Below the pieces are notes generated by a model. It was not told where the DNA came from. It saw only the letters and a list, made by a program, of their open reading frames with translations, and made no database searches. Of a DNA stretch of 64,000 nt, positions 59,356 through 64,000 are shown one piece after another; the stretch's first letter is position 1, and the number at the start of each line of letters is the position of its first letter. Source of the DNA: Enoplolaimus lenunculus (Eukaryota > Nematoda > Enoplea > Enoplida > Thoracostomopsidae); assembly GCA_030248215.1 (NCBI GenBank), contig JASANG010004072.1:1-64000 (forward strand). Reading direction: 5' to 3'. Position numbers and translations under genes: made by a program.

Positions 59356-59824
59356 AATTGGCAGTGTTTACGGCAATATTGCGCTAATCACTAAATATAA
59401 CGATTTTGGGTGTAAATTTCAATTATAATTTATTAATCATAAATATCATAGTGAGACTGGCTTTCTGAAATCTTACTTAAATATTTACTTTCAAATTGTA
59501 TTATATAAATGGTGCCATGGTCAGGCTGTTAACTACCAAAGGACCTCAGAAATATTTAGTCAACGAAAGCTGGTTTCTAAAGGATACGGTTTTATATGAT
59601 TATTGAGTTTGGTAATTTTAGACCAATATTCAAACGCAGCTTGCGACTCTGAGTCGAATGGTGTTGAATTTTCCTCAATCACACGGTTGGCTAACAAGTT
59701 TTACGGTCAAATGTCTGATTTGGTGCCGTCAAATTACATTGGCCACCAAAACAGAGTATTTAACCGTAACTCGTTTGCCAGTAGTTTGATTGCGCAAAAT
59801 TTAACGTCGTTCAACTTATTTCTG

Positions 59825-60079
59825 CACTGTAAATTTTAGTGAGTTGATTTCAATTCGGAATTAGTTGAATCACTCAGTCTGAGTTTTAGTACTATCAGAA
59901 CTCTGAATTTTGAGTTGATTCAATTCATTCGGAGTTAATTAATCAACTCACCCAGAGCAACTCATCTCAGAGTGAAAATCAACTCAACTCAGAGTGAGTT
60001 AAAGTTTACTGTTATTAACTCAGAAATAACCAACTCGCTAGTTGAATTGATTATTATCAACTGATTGGAATTTACAGTG
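59825..60079. mobile_element. Family F MITE, full copy
   Basis: Ends CACTGTAAATTTTAGTGAG and GGAATTTACAGTG; interior rich in GAGTTGATT/AATCAACTC complements. Confidence 0.8.
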
Positions 60080-60094
60080 TGCAAGCTGCATTGA

Positions 60095-60097
60095 ATG

Positions 60098-60139
<42 letters not shown>

Positions 60140-60161
60140 TAATAATAATAATAATAATAAT
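60095..60161. repeat. (ATA)n microsatellite
   Basis: About 65 bp of AAT/ATA repeats. Confidence 0.95.
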
Positions 60162-60324
60162 TTGTTTAACTTTTTGACACTGGTGCAAATATATGAACTT
60201 TTTGTCAAATAATTCGAGTTCAATTTATATTTGGCTTTGGCCGAAAACAAGAAACTTCTAATTTCGCAAAATGTTTTTGTATAATATTTTACAGACCGGG
60301 TTTTAGTTATTAAAACATTGCTTC

Positions 60325-60537
60325 ATAGCTCACTCTGTCTGAGTTAGAACCATCAGAACTCTGAATTTTGAGTTGATTCAATTCATTCTGAGTTAATCAA
60401 TTCAGCCAGAGTCAGCTGAACTCAGAGTCAGAATCAACTCAACTCAACTAAGAGTGAGTTAATGATTACTGATAATAATTCAGAAATAACCAACTCGCTA
60501 GCTGAATTGATTAATCAATTCACTGTAATTTACAGCG
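60325..60537. mobile_element. Family F MITE, partial
   Basis: CACTCTGTCTGAGTTAGAAC to CACTGTAATTTACAG; same interior as 59825-60079. Confidence 0.65.
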
Positions 60538-60723
60538 AAGATGAACTGGCCGATCCAGCAATTTCTGGTTCGGGGAATGCACAAGTGAAAAATGTTAAGT
60601 TTAGGCACATGTTCATACATGTTAGGGATGGAAGCTATCCACAAACCCACGGTGGGAGCCTCATACTCGCGAGCGAAGCAAGTGAAAAGCCAGACGCATG
60701 TTAATACTTGTCAAAGCACATAA

Positions 60724-60863
60724 AAAATTAGTTGTGCTGAGTTTAACTGTGAAATTTTGAGATAACAGAACAAAAATTTGCATTGTAAGTTAAAATTAGT
60801 TGTGCTGAGTTTAACTGTGAAATTTTGAGATAACAGAACAAAAATTTGCATTGTAAGTTTGAT
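60724..60863. repeat. 70-bp tandem duplication
   Basis: AATTAGTTGTGCTGAGTTTA to TTGCATTGTAAGTT occurs twice, identical by eye. Confidence 0.88.
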
Positions 60864-61029
60864 TTTAACCCTGAAAAAAATTACACTCGGCATCCGGTGT
60901 GGGGAGATGCGTCCCCCATCCCACACCCTGAATCCATCATTGAAGGTGCGCAATAATTGCTTTTCGAAGTTGCAGGTTTACACTTTTTAATCCGTATTTA
61001 TCGCAACCATTTCGTCATTTTCATGATTC

Positions 61030-61372
61030 TCGCCAGGATACAACCGGAGGTGAAAAATACCGGAACCGGATCGTGATCCAGAGGTGAACAAAACTTGCCG
61101 GAGCAGGAGGTGAAGCGAATATATGTAGCTAAAATGATGTTTAATTTGTTAAGCAAATATCTGGAATGTATTGTAAAATCGTTTGATTTTACGCTCATGT
61201 TTCCACAAAATCTCGGCAATTCTTTTCGCAAAATTGCGAAAAATGTTATGACGAATCGCTTCTAACAGATAAGGTTTTTTAAACTATGCAAAATTTCACT
61301 ACCGAAATTGCCTGAACCTCCGGCAAAAATTCTACCGGAGCCGGATACCACACCTCCGGTTGTACCCTGGTT
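61030..61372. mobile_element. MITE with CCAGGATACAACCGGAGGTG ends
   Basis: Inverted ends CCAGGATACAACCGGAGGTG and CACCTCCGGTTGTACCCTGG enclose an AT-rich body. Confidence 0.75.
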
Positions 61373-61779
61373 CTCACACACTATGATGGAGTCACATGCG
61401 GATGAATGAAGACAAAATAAACCGGATGCCGATGCGGCACATCGGTAAAACGCTGATGCATATGTAATACCTTCATATCTCGAAAAGGTTTTGTGCCAGT
61501 TGTATATCTGTTCGAATTTGATAATTTGACCATTAGGGGATAGTTTTTTGAAGAACCTCCTTTGCCCCCCCCCCAAGGACTGCTTGTAAAAAATGGATCA
61601 TGGAGCGGAGCTGGGAAGATCCGCCGCCTAGGTGGCATCCACTCTCATTTCTACGGTAAACGGTACTGTTACTGGCGTCTGCAAAGCACATTAAAGCAAT
61701 AACTTAATAGAAATATGACGCATAACACAATTGGGGTTTTATATCTGTGAAAATCGCCGCAAAACACAGTAACTGCATC

Positions 61780-62105
61780 AGCAACAAAAGCAACAACAAC
61801 AACAAAAACAAAAACAACAAAAACAACAACAAGAACAACAACAAAAACAAAAACAACAACAACAGCAGCAGCAGCAACAACAAAAACAACAACAACAAAA
61901 ACAACAACAACAAAAACAACAACAACAAAAACATCAACAACAATAACAACAACAACAACAAAAACAAAAACAACAACAGCAGCAGCAGCAGCAGCAACAA
62001 AAACAACAACAACAACAACAGCAGCAGCAACAACAACAACAACAAAAACAACAACAACAACAACAAAAGCAACAACAAAAACAACAACAACAACAACAAC
62101 AAAAA
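61780..62105. repeat. (CAA/CAG/AAC)n trinucleotide array
   Basis: About 325 bp of AAC-phase repeats mixing CAA, AAA and four CAG clusters. Open on both strands only because the unit lacks stops; no coding context. Confidence 0.93.
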
Positions 62106-62356
62106 CTGCAAGCAATTTTATGAAATCTCAAACAGTACAGGACATACTTGTATATTAATAAACTATTTTGTGATAAGCCAAAATTGAACACAAAATGATT
62201 TTTCCGGCGACGCTTTCAATAGTTGCAACGCACCAAATTCCTTTTCAAGCTACAAATCCAGGGACGCAGGCAAGATTTCATTTAGCCGAGGGGATGATAG
62301 CCCTGTCTAAACGGTTTTTTATAGGGAGCATGGTGAGCAAGGAAAAATTTTGACCG

Positions 62357-62815
62357 ATGCAAGGTTGTTAACTTTTAGGACCGTCCCGGTTTCTGGTGGG
62401 TGTGTAACTGACTACTGTAGTGACCCGAATAAGAGGGGGACTGATATTTATTTGGCCTCTCCAGAGGGTGTACCTCTGTTATTCGGTTACGGACTGTTAT
62501 TTATTTTTAACCCGCACTCCGCCGTCCTTCGTTTACTGACATATATCCGGTGTTGCAATTGACTGTTAAATTCAACGTTTATTGGTCTTGAGTCAAAAGC
62601 TTGAGCGATAATGCAAGGTTATGCGTAGGAATGTACTTTCAAAACTTAAGTGTACTTTAAAGTTCCGAACTCAACTTTATATACGGGCTCCTATTGGTAG
62701 GGACTCAAAATGGACCTCCTCTTTATTACCACACTCCTCTTATTAGGGTCAGTGCAGTATTCTTAAATTCTAGACTACATTTTTTGCTTAGGCTTAGGCT
62801 TCGGGTTATACGGCA
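62357..62815 (+). mobile_element. Family B MITE, decayed, interrupted by family C
   Basis: GGACCGTCCCGGTTTCTGGT at the left and CTAGACTACATTTTTTGCTT then TTAGGC hexamers at the right; outer ends are worn. Family C lies at 62413-62759. Confidence 0.6.
62413..62759. mobile_element. Family C MITE
   Basis: TA-flanked; CTGTAGTGACCCGAATAAGA to CTTATTAGGGTCAGTGCAG. Confidence 0.82.
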
Positions 62816-63720
62816 TTGGAATATATTGGAGGGTGTATAAATTGTTGTGTTCCTAAATTTAGTAATATTTCAACCGCGTTTAGCAAATTTTTGGATATTT
62901 TAAGATTGTAAATTATGCTTAAAGCAAAGGTGGATCCCAAAATATATGACAGGGGTAAGCAGGGCAGGCTGGCAAAAGTTATGAAACGCAAAAATTGCAA
63001 GGTTGGAACCTTATCATTTTATCATCAACGAATTTTCTAAGACAAAAAATTGCAGTGTTTCATCACAAAAATTTCAGGGCATAAAAATTGCATTTGTTTA
63101 CAAAAAATTTCTGGGGCGGAAGTTGTAAGGCAGGGACAGGACCTTTACCATTTTATCACAAATAAATTATGACAAGGGGGCCGTGCACCTCCCGCCCCCT
63201 CTGGATATGCAAGTAGCTTCAAGCACTAATAATTTTTAACAAATATTCCTGTATTAAACCACATGGCTGTCAAAATATGTAATGCCTATATCACAAAGCA
63301 TTTTTGACTACTGTCAATATTCACAGTTAATACGTAACTGCTTCTAAAACTGTCCAATGAACAAAGACAGAGGAGCTGCCTAAATCGTGTCCAATTCACA
63401 TTTCAACCAATTAAAAAACACTGATTCGTTCAATCGAACGCAAACGATTGGTCAATTTGATGTTAAAAACCTACAGTTTTAGTCGTGTCTTTTGTGCCAA
63501 GATCCTGGCTAAAATCTAAATTTCTTCGTACGCCGCTGTTTAATTGTGTATAAAATTATAATGTGAATATGTTTTTATTGGGTTCAAGCTTCCGATATTC
63601 CTGGTATCATTTGTGTATCAAAAAATTCACTACAGACTCTTTGATTATCTTGGGTTACTGAGGCGCCACGCTTAATACATATAAAAACCAAATACAAACA
63701 ATTATTACTGATAATTTCTA
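62816..63720. other. No confident gene
   Basis: 63000-63180 shares phrases with 17930-18250 (ATTTTATCA, AAAATTTC). The rest is plain AT-rich sequence. Confidence 0.4.
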
Positions 63721-63724
63721 AATA

Positions 63725-63905
63725 TAGGTTATATATATTATATATTATATATAATATACATATTATATATAATATATACATATATATAATTTATATAATA
63801 TATATTATAAATATATGTATGTTTAGATGTTTATTTATTTATATAATATATATGTATATATGCAGTGTAGTATCATTATATATATTTATATATATATAAA
63901 TATAA
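63725..63905. repeat. TA-rich low-complexity tract
   Basis: ATATATTATATATAATATA-type sequence with a short GTATGTTTAGATG interruption. Confidence 0.9.
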
Positions 63906-64000
63906 CCACAACTTTTGATGGCAAAATTAGTCGCTTTTCAATAGAAAAATGTCGTAAATATCACGGCATCACGACAATTCGTCCCCCGACACCGAAACAT

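Noticed and set aside
59603-59839. 78-codon plus-strand frame upstream of the pseudo-astacin start
   Set aside because: Codon use looks fair, but there is no recognisable domain, it ends inside a family F MITE, and no partner exon was found.
61747-62187. Poly-Asn, poly-Leu or poly-Val protein
   Set aside because: All frames of the CAA/CAG array are open by composition; no flanking coding sequence.

Overview
The window is AT-rich, intron-rich animal DNA dominated by small DNA transposons. A nematode is the best guess, by inference. Many of the transposons carry internal (TTAGGC)n arrays, which is the nematode telomere hexamer. The main gene resembles nematode NAS-type astacins, with an EGF module that reads like theirs, and a myristoylated globin-like gene sits beside it. 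Nothing bacterial, and no rRNA or CRISPR, was seen.

Three host genes were assembled by eye from splice sites and reading phase. (1) On the minus strand, 235-6897 is a partial gene running off the left edge. Its last visible exon looks JmjC/cupin-like and is repeated in antisense orientation inside the preceding intron (2696-2858) as part of a ~650 bp palindrome. (2) On the plus strand, 20445-25536 is a four-exon globin-like gene (about 220 aa) that starts with a myristoylation signal and appears to have lost both heme-pocket histidines. (3) On the minus strand, 27912-59355 is a 26-exon secreted protein of about 1331 aa. It has a signal peptide, a cysteine-rich N-terminal module, an astacin prodomain with a furin site, a shortened astacin domain whose zinc motif is destroyed, an EGF-like module, then fifteen thrombospondin type 1 (TSP1) repeats, one per phase-1 exon. 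Genes 2 and 3 converge, their coding ends about 2.4 kb apart.

Almost everything else is repeats. The largest group is two related hAT-type MITE families with 8-bp target duplications: A, with ends like GGCCCATGTAAAGATCAGG, and B, with ends like GGCCCATGTTACTTTAAGG. Both have expanded TTAGGC-like hexamers inside. Others are: C, with TA-flanked ends; D, GC-rich with GCGCTATAC ends; E, a near-perfect hairpin; a TTAA-flanked piggyBac-type MITE with a tRNA-like body; Helitron-like elements ending CTAG; and several further foldback families. Nested insertions are common. Intron 12 of gene 3 holds a 78-bp satellite of about 20 units. 1-5.6 kb is a mosaic of inverted and direct duplications. 6.9-20.4 kb and 59.4-64 kb hold repeats and no confident gene.

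All gene models rest on splice motifs and phase continuity read by eye. No alignment or transcript was available.
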